Source: Paraburkholderia antibiotica (GTDB lineage Bacteria > Pseudomonadota > Gammaproteobacteria > Burkholderiales > Burkholderiaceae). From it: a stretch of DNA of 38,883 nucleotides. The notes below the pieces were generated by a model. That model ran no database searches and was not told the origin of the DNA. It saw nothing but the letters and a program-made list of their open reading frames with translations. The stretch is from NCBI RefSeq assembly GCF_012927125.1, contig NZ_JABBFZ010000036.1, forward strand, positions 1-38,883, read 5' to 3'. Of this stretch, positions 25,473 to 33,045 are shown one piece after another (positions within the stretch are counted from its first letter, which is position 1; each line of letters begins with the position of its first letter). A program made the position numbers and the translations under genes.

Positions 25473-26564
25473 CTAAGCACGCCCATCTCCCCGCTCCACC
25501 GGCGATACGATGCGTCGCGTGGTTTCGCGCGTGATCAGCGTGAGCGGAATCGGACTGAGCGAGATCGACTGCTTGCGAATCATCCGCACGATGCCCTGCG
25601 CGGCGAGGCGGCCGATTTCGTAGGTCGGCTGACGCACCGTCGTCAACGGCGGCGTCATATACGACGAGGTCGGCAGATCGTCGAAGCCGATCAGCGACAC
25701 GTCCTCGGGCACCCGCACGCCGCGGCGGAACATCGCGAGCCGCGCGCCGTACGCGGTCTGATCGTTCGCGCAGAACACCGCGCTGAACGACGGATGTCGC
25801 GCCATCAAGCGCTCCATCGCGGCGACGCCGCCGGTTTCGAGGTAGTCGCCCTGCTCGACGAGCTCGGCGTTAAAACCGATGCCCGCCTCTTCGAGCGCGC
25901 TGCGATAGCCGTCGAGGCGTTCGATCGCATCGTCGTGAGTCGGCGGCCCGGCGATAAAAGCAATCTCGCGATGACCGTGCTCGATCAAATGACGGGTCGC
26001 ATCGCGCGCGCCCTGCAGGTTGTCGATCGGCAAACCCGCGAGCGTCGCGCTGTTTTGTACCGAGCGCCCCAGCACCAGCATCGGCGCACAGCGCGAGTAG
26101 TCGATCAGCGTGGGTTCGTCGAGCTGCGCGTGCAGCAGGATGATGCCGTCGACGCGACGCGCGATGAACTGCTCGAGGCGCGCGCGTTCGTCGTCGCGGT
26201 TCCAGCGGCTGCTCACGAAGATCGGTGTGAAGCCCGGCTCGTACAGCGCTTCCTCGATACCGCGCAGCCACTCGGCGTAGAACGGGCTCGACACGGCCTG
26301 CGTCAGCACGCCGATCGTTTCGGTGCGGCCGCTCGCGAGGCCGCGCGCCAGCACGTTCGGCCGGTAGTTGAAACGCGCGATCGCTTCCGCCACCGCCTGC
26401 TGCTTGGCGGGCACGACGCGCGCCGAACCGTTCAGGATGCGCGAGACCGTGCTCGGCGAAACGCCGGCCGCGCGCGCGATTTCCTCGAGCGTCACGGTGG
26501 GCGCCGCGGGTACGTTCGGTACCTTGGGCGCGCCGGGTTTGTCGTTGGAGCCGTCGTCGGTCAT
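25473..26564 (-). CDS. LacI-family transcriptional regulator of ABC operon 2 and probably the xylanase
   Basis: 363 residues from the ATG at 26564. A Pro/Ala-rich leader of about 25 residues precedes the helix-turn-helix VTLEEIARAAGVSPSTVSRILNG. The effector domain has TIGVLTQAVSSPFYAEWLRGIE, REIAFIAGPPTHDDAIERLDGYRSAL, AVFCANDQTAYGARLAM and LIGFDDLPTSSYMTPPLTTVRQP, a GalR/RbsR-like pattern. A TTG at 26579 could start the protein five codons earlier and has AGGA upstream. TGAAAGCGCTTTCA occurs just before this gene (autoregulation) and before the ABC operon it precedes on the same strand. The effector is unknown. Confidence 0.9.
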   Translation of the reverse strand: MTDDGSNDKPGAPKVPNVPAAPTVTLEEIARAAGVSPSTVSRILNGSARVVPAKQQAVAEAIARFNYRPNVLARGLASGRTETIGVLTQAVSSPFYAEWLRGIEEALYEPGFTPIFVSSRWNRDDERARLEQFIARRVDGIILLHAQLDEPTLIDYSRCAPMLVLGRSVQNSATLAGLPIDNLQGARDATRHLIEHGHREIAFIAGPPTHDDAIERLDGYRSALEEAGIGFNAELVEQGDYLETGGVAAMERLMARHPSFSAVFCANDQTAYGARLAMFRRGVRVPEDVSLIGFDDLPTSSYMTPPLTTVRQPTYEIGRLAAQGIVRMIRKQSISLSPIPLTLITRETTRRIVSPVERGDGRA

Positions 26565-26586
26565 GAGTTCTGCCTGCAAGCTGTCC

Positions 26587-26600
26587 TGAAAGCGCTTTCA
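26587..26600. promoter_or_regulatory. TGAAAGCGCTTTCA operator before the LacI gene
   Basis: A perfect 14-bp palindrome, identical to the sites at 25385 and 29227. It starts 22 bases before the ATG of the LacI gene at 26564 and only seven before the alternative TTG, so binding should block this gene's expression (negative autoregulation). Confidence 0.75.
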
Positions 26601-26763
26601 AATGCGAAAAAGCGAGGTACGTCCAGTGATGAATTCGAAAAAGAGAAAAGGCAGCCGATGCGACGAGGGTGGAGGAGGCGTCGCACCGGCCTCTCTATGA
26701 AAGAGATAGAAGCAGTACTTGATGCAAAGAGATCACTACGATTGCCGGTCAGGCAGGTACAAC

Positions 26764-27918
26764 TCAGAACGTGGTCATGATCCCGGCGAACACACCCGTC
26801 TGGCTGTGGCCGTAATCCGGGTTGCCGTTCGACGACGTGCCCGTCGTCGGATCGAAGTTGTTGTTGCCGTACGGACCGTTGCCGAGGTTCAGGTTCGACG
26901 TCGAGCTGTTACGCACGTAGCCGGCTTCCGTGTACAGGAACGTGCGCTTCGACAGCGCGTAGGTCGCGGCGAGCGTGAACAGCGTCGCGTTGCCGTTGCC
27001 ATTGTTCGCGTTCGCGTGATAGACCGCGCCCGTCAGTGCCGTCGCGGCGGTCGCCTGCCACGCCACGCCGAACCATTCGTGGTTCACGCCAGTCGGTGCG
27101 CTGACGCCGAGCGGCTGCGATGCGTCGCTCACGTTCATGCTCGCGTTGGTCGCATCGGGCGCGCTCAGGTGCTGATAGCCTGCGTAGAATTTCACCGGGC
27201 CGATCACGTAGGTACCGCCCGCGAGAATCGAGCGCGAAGCCGTGTAGACGTTGTTGAACGAGCCGTTGGCGCCGCGCACTTCGTCGTAGATCACGCGGAA
27301 GTCGCCGCCGCCCCACGTGTACACACCTTCGACCGCATTGGTACGGCCCTGGCCCGTCGGCACGCCTGCCGAGTTGACCGGCGCCGAGTTCCAGCTCGTG
27401 TTGTTGGTCAGCGAATACTGGCCCTTCAGCACGAGGCCGCCGAACAGCACCGGCGAGTTGTACTCCGCGCCGTTGCTGGCGCTCGCCCAGTTACGGCCGC
27501 GCACCAGCGTCGAGATTGCGTAACGCTGCATCAGCTGCGGGTCCGTGCCCCAGCTGTCCTGCGACAGTTCGCCGGCGCCGAGGTTACCCATCTTGAACAG
27601 ACCGTAGTGGTCGTTGGTGAAGCCAACCGTTGCGTGACGGCCGAACAGATTGCCCGCCGATGCGCCGGTCATCGTGTTGAGCTGACCTTCCAGCTGGAAG
27701 ATCGCCTTCGTGCCGCCGCCGAGATCTTCGGCACCCTGCAAGCCGAACCACGAACAACCCCAGTTACCGCTCTGGGCGGCCCACGCGTGGCCACCCGGAA
27801 TGCCGGTTTCGAACTGGATGCCGTTGTCGATACGACCGTACAGTGTGACGGTGCTCTGTGCGTGGGCCACCGTTGTGGCAGCCGCCATCACTGACAACGC
27901 AATAAGCTTCTTCTTCAT
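26764..27918 (-). CDS. outer-membrane porin, Gram-negative trimeric type (Burkholderiales OmpC-like)
   Basis: 384 residues. The signal peptide MKKKLIALSVMAAATTVAHA is followed by QSTVTLYGRIDNGI, the start of nearly all Burkholderiales porins. The protein ends in Phe (IMTTF), the C-terminal signal for outer-membrane insertion. LQGAEDLGGGTKAIFQLE and FGRHATVGFTNDHYGLFKMGNL are family blocks. It should form a 16-stranded trimer passing small hydrophilic solutes; the position next to xylanase and importers suggests xylo-oligosaccharides. The Shine-Dalgarno is AGGATAG. Upstream lie a TATAAT box, a start-site hairpin and a GTTATCGATAAC palindrome. Confidence 0.92.
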   Translation of the reverse strand: MKKKLIALSVMAAATTVAHAQSTVTLYGRIDNGIQFETGIPGGHAWAAQSGNWGCSWFGLQGAEDLGGGTKAIFQLEGQLNTMTGASAGNLFGRHATVGFTNDHYGLFKMGNLGAGELSQDSWGTDPQLMQRYAISTLVRGRNWASASNGAEYNSPVLFGGLVLKGQYSLTNNTSWNSAPVNSAGVPTGQGRTNAVEGVYTWGGGDFRVIYDEVRGANGSFNNVYTASRSILAGGTYVIGPVKFYAGYQHLSAPDATNASMNVSDASQPLGVSAPTGVNHEWFGVAWQATAATALTGAVYHANANNGNGNATLFTLAATYALSKRTFLYTEAGYVRNSSTSNLNLGNGPYGNNNFDPTTGTSSNGNPDYGHSQTGVFAGIMTTF

Positions 27919-27991
27919 TAGCTATCCTATATATATTTGGGCGTCTCCAAGCCGCTCAGGACGCATACGCTCGCGATACGTTCCCCGCTTG

Positions 27992-28016
27992 TCGAAATGT
28001 CCGTTTCACATTTCGA
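27992..28016 (-). promoter_or_regulatory. inverted repeat at the predicted 5' end of the porin mRNA
   Basis: TCGAAATGT (27992-28000) and ACATTTCGA (28008-28016) form a perfect nine-base inverted repeat with a seven-base spacer. The -10 box predicted at 28021-28026 would start transcription within a few bases of its edge, so the porin mRNA would begin with this stem-loop. It could alternatively be a DNA operator. Confidence 0.55.
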
Positions 28017-28020
28017 GGCG

Positions 28021-28026
28021 ATTATA
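28021..28026 (-). promoter_or_regulatory. -10 box of the porin promoter
   Basis: On the minus strand the sequence is a perfect TATAAT, about 100 bases before the porin start. No good -35 hexamer is seen at 16-18 bases, which would fit a promoter needing an activator. Confidence 0.5.
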
Positions 28027-28074
28027 GGGACGAGCTTGCGCCGCGCATCGAACTTCCCGCTCAGGGAAAACGAT

Positions 28075-28086
28075 GTTATCGATAAC
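28075..28086. promoter_or_regulatory. GTTATCGATAAC palindrome upstream of the porin
   Basis: A perfect 12-bp palindrome that differs from the GTTACCGGTAAC operator only by a symmetric C-to-T/G-to-A pair. It lies 157 bases before the porin start and about 50 bases upstream of the predicted -10. It may be a variant site for the same LacI regulator; the position would suit activation or looping better than simple blocking. Confidence 0.5.
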
Positions 28087-28760
28087 AGTTGCACGACGCT
28101 CGAAGCCGAAGTAGCACCCTGCTTCGTGACCATTCCGTGATGGCCATAAGCGTCGCAAGTCCGTTTGAATCCATGCACTGGAAAAGCGCACGCGCATCGC
28201 AGGATGCGCATTGCAACGTTTCCGTTGCTGCGAAAACGCGTTGAAAAGCAAGCGCTGAGAGCGATCGATGTTGTGAAGATGCAACGGCTCGCGTCGCCTG
28301 CATTGGTGGACGGGGCTTGACGGCAGGCGTTAGCGCTGTCAGCAGGCGCAAAAATTAGCGTCTATGATCAATGCATACGATGCCGGGCAACGAGCCGGGC
28401 TCAGCCACAAACCATGCTGAGTACGGGCCTGTCGATGCATCTTGCGAGTTCTCACGCTCGATTCCCCTCGCGCCATCGCGCTACGTGAAGCCCGCCCCGC
28501 CGGCTCCCGCTGTTCCCCCGCCACGTCGCGCGCGCGACGTCCCGCTCGAACACACCGCACCAGCAAGCTTGTTTCCGGGCGACGGTGCCCCCGCGCCTCG
28601 CCCCGATCGACAAAACCTCGACGCGCAACCGCGAGAACCACCACGCGGACCATCGCAAGAGGATTTTGTCCGACGCACTTCCGGCGCCTCGAGTCGAGTC
28701 GAACCGGAGGATTTGCCGACGGCGTTCGCCGGCACACCCTGGCACCTGTAAGGAGGTATC

Positions 28761-29072
28761 GTGAAAACAGCCCTCGTTTCTACGCTCGCGTTGCTAATGT
28801 CAGGCGCAATCGCGCCGGCGGCTTATGCGCAGAGCGATTCGTCGACCACCGACCAGCAACTCGCGCATAGCGTGCGCGTCGCGGAAGCGCGCAGCGGCGT
28901 CGGCATGTCGCATGTGTTCGTGTTGGCCCACTCGGGACAGGTCACGCTGGTCGGCTGGGTGCAGCAGCGGGAACATGTCGCGCTGGCCGAACAGAGCGCG
29001 ATGTCGGTGCCCGGCGTCACTTCGGTTGACAACCGGCTCACCCCCGACGGCGGCTCGTTGGGCTCACATTGA
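28761..29072 (+). CDS. periplasmic BON-domain protein
   Basis: 103 residues from a GTG start with a near-perfect AAGGAGGT Shine-Dalgarno. A signal peptide (MKTALVSTLALLMSGAIAPAAYA) is followed by a single BON domain: VRVAEARSGVGMSHVFVLAHSGQVTLVGWVQQREHVALAEQ and PGVTSVDNRL, with the typical glycine after the second strand. BON domains bind phospholipid or envelope components in proteins such as OsmY. It lies between porin and xylanase genes, reading toward the xylanase but separated from it by 387 bases. A role in xylan use is not shown by the sequence. Confidence 0.82.
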   Translation: MKTALVSTLALLMSGAIAPAAYAQSDSSTTDQQLAHSVRVAEARSGVGMSHVFVLAHSGQVTLVGWVQQREHVALAEQSAMSVPGVTSVDNRLTPDGGSLGSH

Positions 29073-29226
29073 AATCGGACTGAAGCGCCGCGCGGGCGAC
29101 GCTTGAAGCAAACCGCGCGTGGCAGGGCTTCGGTTCGGTTGTCTCTCTTGTCTCGCCAGTCGGGATCAAATGACTGGCGCTGCGTTTCGCGCAGTGCGTG
29201 GCGCGCACGTTCGGCGCGGCCTTCTT

Positions 29227-29240
29227 TGAAAGCGCTTTCA
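29227..29240. promoter_or_regulatory. TGAAAGCGCTTTCA operator in the xylanase control region
   Basis: Perfect 14-bp palindrome, identical to the sites before ABC operon 2 and its LacI gene. It lies 219 bases before the xylanase ATG. It could mediate looping, or control a promoter further upstream. Confidence 0.72.
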
Positions 29241-29271
29241 TTTCGTGCCGGGTCGCAGCGGGCAACTCGAC

Positions 29272-29306
29272 GCTCATTCCGCTCATTCCGCTCATTCCGC
29301 TCATTC
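29272..29306. repeat. 9-bp tandem repeat, about four copies
   Basis: GCTCATTCC is repeated at 29272, 29281, 29290 and, incomplete, at 29299. It lies between the two operators of the xylanase control region. Copy-number change would alter operator spacing by nearly one helical turn per unit. Confidence 0.75.
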
Positions 29307-29390
29307 GTCTCCCCTCGTCTTCCTCGTCTCGTCGATGCGTCGGGTGAATCCCTCATGGTGGGTTCAACGGGCACTGCCTAACATCGCGTT

Positions 29391-29408
29391 GTTACCGGTA
29401 ACTATAAA
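29391..29408 (+). promoter_or_regulatory. GTTACCGGTAAC operator overlapping the xylanase promoter
   Basis: The 12-bp palindrome at 29391-29402 is identical to that at 6634-6645. TATAAA follows at 29403-29408 and can serve as -10 of the xylanase promoter, so the operator would fill the spacer between -35 and -10. TAACAT just before it (29379-29384) resembles the extra half-site found near the other copy. The likely binder is the LacI protein at 6729-7769. Confidence 0.72.
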
Positions 29409-29459
29409 AGCCGTTAGAAAAATACTCGAACCGAGATTACGTCGCAAGGAGACTTGAGA

Positions 29460-30644
29460 ATGCGTCCTTTGAGGACTTCGATGCGCCGGCTCGGCGCAGC
29501 CGTTGCCGTTTGCGCGCTGACAGGGAGCGCAGGCTGCGCGCACCGCGAGGCAGCCGCCGCTCATGACGGGCCGCCGCTCGCCGCCGCGCCCGCCGAAACG
29601 CCACCACCACTGCGCAGCGTGATGGCCGCGCACTTCAAGGTCGGCGCGGCGATCGAGCCGGATTCACTCGACAGTCCCGCCGACGCCGCGCTCATCGCCG
29701 CACAGTTTTCGAGCCTCACCGCCGAGAACAAGATGAAGCCCGGCACGATCGGCGTCGCGGAAGGCCAATACAACTTCGAGCCGGCCGACAGGATCGTCGC
29801 GTTCGCGCAGGCGCACGGCATCGCGGTGCGCGGCCACACGCTCGTGTGGCACTTCAAGGCCGGCGCCTGGACCGAAGCGCCGGACTGGTTCTTCGCCGGC
29901 GATCCGCACGACCCGCGCTATCACGACATCGTCGCGAGGCGGCTCACTCGATATGTCACTGACGTCGTTACACACTTTCGCGGCAAGATCTATGCGTGGG
30001 ATGTGGTCAACGAAGTGATCAGCGACGACCCGCACCAGCTCTATCGCGAAGACAGCCCGTGGTATCGCGCGCTCGGCAAGGACTACCTCGCGATAGCGTT
30101 CCGCGCCGCGCGCGCGGCGGACCCACACGTCAAGCTCTATATCAACGAGTACAACACCGACGATCCGGCCAAGCGCGCGAAGCTGCTCACAGTGATCCGC
30201 GATCTGCGCGCCCAGGGTGTGCCGATCGACGGCGTCGGTCATCAGATGCATATCAGCGTGAACTGGCCGCCGCTGCCAAACCTCAAGCAAGCCTTCGACG
30301 ACGTCGCCGCGCTCGGTCTCGACAATCAGGTGACCGAACTCGACGTGAGCCTCTATACCGATCCGGGCGAATGCTGGAGCAATCCGCATGCGTGTCTGCC
30401 GGATCTCGGTCGTCCGGTGCCGAACGATCTGCTGCGCGCGCAGGCCGAGCGTTATCGCGCGGTGTTCGCGCTGTTCGAGCAGGAGCCGAGCATCAAGGCG
30501 GTCACGTTCTGGGGCTATTCGGACAAGCACACATGGCTGACGTCGACGCCGGTGCCGCGCACCAATCTGCCGCTGCCGTTCGATGCGAACCTGCAGCCGA
30601 AAGCGGCGCTGTGGACGATCGTCGACGCGTCTTATCGGCCGTGA
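29460..30644 (+). CDS. GH10 endo-1,4-beta-xylanase, predicted lipoprotein
   Basis: 394 residues from the ATG at 29460, which has AAGGAG upstream; an in-frame TTG at 29454 is less likely. A short signal peptide ends in GSAGC with Cys26 as the lipidation site, followed by an Ala/Pro-rich linker to about residue 52. The GH10 barrel follows: SLTAENKMK (85-93), VRGHTLVWH (123-131), acid/base Glu185 in WDVVNEV, LYINEYN (227-232), VGHQMHI and nucleophile Glu293 in TELDVS. It cleaves internal beta-1,4 bonds of xylan. The lipid anchor would hold it at the outer membrane, perhaps facing outward. It lies next to the BON gene and is under two operator types. A strong terminator follows. Confidence 0.93.
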   Translation: MRPLRTSMRRLGAAVAVCALTGSAGCAHREAAAAHDGPPLAAAPAETPPPLRSVMAAHFKVGAAIEPDSLDSPADAALIAAQFSSLTAENKMKPGTIGVAEGQYNFEPADRIVAFAQAHGIAVRGHTLVWHFKAGAWTEAPDWFFAGDPHDPRYHDIVARRLTRYVTDVVTHFRGKIYAWDVVNEVISDDPHQLYREDSPWYRALGKDYLAIAFRAARAADPHVKLYINEYNTDDPAKRAKLLTVIRDLRAQGVPIDGVGHQMHISVNWPPLPNLKQAFDDVAALGLDNQVTELDVSLYTDPGECWSNPHACLPDLGRPVPNDLLRAQAERYRAVFALFEQEPSIKAVTFWGYSDKHTWLTSTPVPRTNLPLPFDANLQPKAALWTIVDASYRP

Positions 30645-30676
30645 ATTTGCGGGGAATCCGCTGACGCCGCAAACAG

Positions 30677-30704
30677 AATGGCCCGCAGCGGTGTGCGGGC
30701 CATT
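30677..30704 (+). terminator. bidirectional terminator after the xylanase gene
   Basis: AATGGCCCGCA (30677-30687) pairs perfectly with TGCGGGCCATT (30694-30704) around GCGGTG, an 11-pair stem. TTTCGT follows on the plus strand and TCTGTTTG on the minus strand. It lies between the convergent xylanase and hydrolase genes. Confidence 0.8.
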
Positions 30705-30773
30705 TCGTCGTCTTGCGCTCGCCGACGACATGTATGCACATGCCGCCGGCCGCTTCAGCTCATCGCCGCCGTC

Positions 30774-32339
30774 TCAAGGCTCGTCCGAGCCGGCCTCTTC
30801 GAGCGCATTCAGATTCGTGGCGAAATCGTCAGGCTGGCCCGCGGCGGTTTCATGCGTGCGCGGTGGTGACTTCACGACCGGCGGCGGCATCTTGCCGATG
30901 CCTTCGTCGACACGTTGCAGCAGATACGGGAAGAACGGATTCGACGCGATACGGAACATCGAATCGAGCGTCAGTATCAGCGTGCCGCGTTCGCCACGCG
31001 GCGCGAGCGTGCCGAGGTTCTCGTTGAAATTTTCCGAGTCGTCCGGCGCGATGCCGTACAACGCGTCGGTGATCGGGAACGGAATCGCGATGTGCGACAA
31101 CGAGAAAATATCCTGCGGATAGTCGATATCCAACGGCTTGACGCGCGTGAGTACCTCGCCCGCATATACACTGCGCTCGACCATATGACCCGAGTCCGGC
31201 GACACGTTCGCGATCACCGTCGTCCGATAGTTCTGCGGACCGATACGCAGCAGCCGCGAGAGTGCGGTATATGACGTCACGCGCAGGAAGGTCCGGAAAC
31301 GCACGCTGCGGTTCACATCGAACAGCACAACTTCACTGCCGTTCTCAGGCAGCTTGTCGTAGAGCAACGACATCACCGCCGGCGTGCTGACTGTAAAATC
31401 CGTCACCGACTGGAACGTCAGAATCGGCGGCAACGTAGCGAGCCGGTTCTCGCGCTCGAGCCTCGCAATCTGATCCTGAACCACACTCGTGAGCAGATAC
31501 GATTGCCGCGCGCCATTCACCGGGAACGAGTTGTACTTGAACGGATTGAACTCGGGCACGATGCCGAGCCATGCTGCGCGCGCGAATCTCGGCAAGATCG
31601 CGGGCAAGCCGGCAAGGCCGGCAAAGCGCGCATAACGCGTGACACCGATCATCGGCGAAATCAGCACGACGCGCGTGGGCGCGGAGAGCGCGGGATTCTC
31701 GACGGCGTCCAGCGCGTACTGCAGGGCCAGTGCGCCGCCATTCGAAAAGCCGACCAGTTCGAGCGGCTTGTCCGGACCGATACGTCGACGCGCTTCGCGC
31801 ACCGCCAGCCGCGTGGCCGCGGTCCACTCCTGCCAGTGGACGTCGGCCAGGCCGCCCGGCACCGTGCCGTGCCCCGGCAGGCGGATGCCGATCGCGACGA
31901 AGCCACGATCGCGATAACGGCGCGCGATATGTCGCAAGCTGTACGGCGAGTCGGTCATCCCGTGCAGCAGCACGACCGCGCCGACGGGCGGCCCCGACGG
32001 TTCGAGAATGTACGAATGATTCCAGTTCGCGGAGAAATGTCCGGGATAGATCGGCGAGCCTTCGTAATAGCGGTTCGCCGGAATGCGCTCGGACGGACGG
32101 ATCTTTTCGGTGACATTGACGCGCACGTCTTCGAAAAGCTGGTTTTCCGCCTTGATGTACGTATTCCAGTCGGCGACGTTCATTTCGTCGACGGTCATTT
32201 CGTGCGGCACATAGGTGTGCCAGACCGACAGTTCCGGCCCGCGCTGCGAGTACCAGGCGCGCAGCGCGAATGCGAGCACCGCCAGCAGCACCACAACCCA
32301 TGCACTTATCTTTATTACCTTCAGTGACGTGCGTAGCAT
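30774..32339 (-). CDS. membrane-anchored alpha/beta hydrolase
   Basis: 521 residues. One N-terminal membrane segment (about 10-30, ISAWVVVLLAVLAFALRAWY) is preceded by Lys/Arg, so the domain is probably exported and anchored. The alpha/beta hydrolase core shows the oxyanion motif LLHGMTDSPYS near 125-136, GIRLPGHGTVPGG and the nucleophile elbow GFSNGG near 198-203. A late SPDSGHMVER holds the probable catalytic His. The first 100 residues and last 120 are additional and not recognised. The substrate is unknown; an esterase or lipase is likely. An acetyl-xylan or feruloyl esterase role would suit the neighbouring xylanase, but nothing in the sequence proves it. Confidence 0.8.
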   Translation of the reverse strand: MLRTSLKVIKISAWVVVLLAVLAFALRAWYSQRGPELSVWHTYVPHEMTVDEMNVADWNTYIKAENQLFEDVRVNVTEKIRPSERIPANRYYEGSPIYPGHFSANWNHSYILEPSGPPVGAVVLLHGMTDSPYSLRHIARRYRDRGFVAIGIRLPGHGTVPGGLADVHWQEWTAATRLAVREARRRIGPDKPLELVGFSNGGALALQYALDAVENPALSAPTRVVLISPMIGVTRYARFAGLAGLPAILPRFARAAWLGIVPEFNPFKYNSFPVNGARQSYLLTSVVQDQIARLERENRLATLPPILTFQSVTDFTVSTPAVMSLLYDKLPENGSEVVLFDVNRSVRFRTFLRVTSYTALSRLLRIGPQNYRTTVIANVSPDSGHMVERSVYAGEVLTRVKPLDIDYPQDIFSLSHIAIPFPITDALYGIAPDDSENFNENLGTLAPRGERGTLILTLDSMFRIASNPFFPYLLQRVDEGIGKMPPPVVKSPPRTHETAAGQPDDFATNLNALEEAGSDEP

Positions 32340-32818
32340 TCGTGTTCTCTTGATGAGGGTTGCACCGCGCGTAGGCTGTTCGCCAGGGGTGCGCTCATGC
32401 CGTCGTCCGACGGCTTCCGGTCTGGATATCCTAAGGGCTTTTAATCATCCGTTCAAACTCTGTCGCCGGGACGACGCATGAACGGACGATTTGCACGACG
32501 AACCGGCGCTGGGCGATGTCGCGAGTGCGACCGGGCAGAGTCGATGCACCGCGCTATCCGGCGTTCGATGAACAGAATACAGCGGGGAGTTTTGCAGGTG
32601 GGAAAGGCCTCACGGCATGCCCGGAACGATGCCGAATGTTCGGCGCGGCGGTATCGGTCGGTTATCGGTCGAATGACCGGACGAGCCGCCGGGTCCGATC
32701 AGGCACGACCGGGCGCGCTCAGGCGCGATCACATCATCCGCTTCAGCGGCAAAACGGCCGGAGCGCGATGTCTATCCCGCCCCGGCCTGACAGCTTCACG
32801 ACGAACCACGCTCGCTCA
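32340..32818. other. intergenic region, no gene supported
   Basis: About 480 bases upstream of the hydrolase gene and downstream of the glycine-zipper gene. The only clear structure is GCCGTCG/CGACGGC with a two-base loop at 32399-32414. Open frames on the plus strand around 32478-33052 are Arg-rich and lack a convincing start signal. Confidence 0.5.
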
Positions 32819-33034
32819 TTAACGGCCGCGAATATTGCCGGCCACACCGCCCGCCGCACCGCCGATAATCGCGCCGGTCCACGCATCGCCGCCCGAGATC
32901 GCCGCGATGCCCGCGCCGGCGCCCGCGCCGATCGCGGCGCCACTCATCGTTCCTTGCGCCTGCGGGCTCATGTCCGTGCAACCGATCATCGCAGCCAGCG
33001 CGCCAATACTGACGATCCACCCAAGTCGTTTCAT
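32819..33034 (-). CDS. small glycine-zipper lipoprotein
   Basis: 71 residues. A signal peptide ends in the lipobox AMIGC, giving a lipoprotein with its lipidated Cys near 19. The remainder is an alternating Gly/Ala membrane-type stretch (GAAIGAGAGAGIAAISGG and GAIIGGAAGGVAG), the glycine-zipper/YMGG pattern of small outer-membrane lipoproteins. AAGGAG precedes the ATG at 33034. The upstream gene stops 11 bases before this start, so the two are probably one operon. The longer upstream open frame is a shadow over that gene. Confidence 0.82.
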   Translation of the reverse strand: MKRLGWIVSIGALAAMIGCTDMSPQAQGTMSGAAIGAGAGAGIAAISGGDAWTGAIIGGAAGGVAGNIRGR

Positions 33035-33045
33035 GATCGCTCTCC

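Larger units (their letters stand above)
27919..28760. other. regulatory region upstream of the porin; no gene supported between porin and BON gene
   Basis: About 840 bases between the divergent porin and BON-domain genes. The porin-proximal 170 bases hold the porin promoter elements described separately. At 28213-28228 GCAACG and CGTTGC form a small hairpin. Open frames around 28339-28751 on both strands are Pro/Arg-rich, have no family resemblance and overlap each other, so I do not call them genes. The strong AAGGAGGT of the BON gene ends the region. Confidence 0.5.
29073..29459. other. xylanase upstream region with two operators and a tandem repeat
   Basis: About 390 bases without a gene. 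It contains TGAAAGCGCTTTCA (29227-29240), a 9-base tandem repeat (29272-29306), GTTACCGGTAAC (29391-29402) and a TATAAA immediately after it. The two operator centres are 163 bases apart. The region is therefore a dedicated control region for the xylanase gene. Confidence 0.65.

Noticed and set aside
28213..28228. GCAACG/CGTTGC hairpin as a terminator
   Set aside because: Only six pairs, no T-run, and no gene ends nearby.
28371..28751. 126-codon plus-strand frame before the BON gene
   Set aside because: Pro/Arg-rich, overlaps similar frames on both strands, with no recognisable domain or signal.
29272..29306. Tandem repeat as a CRISPR array
   Set aside because: Nine-base units without spacers; no cas genes nearby.
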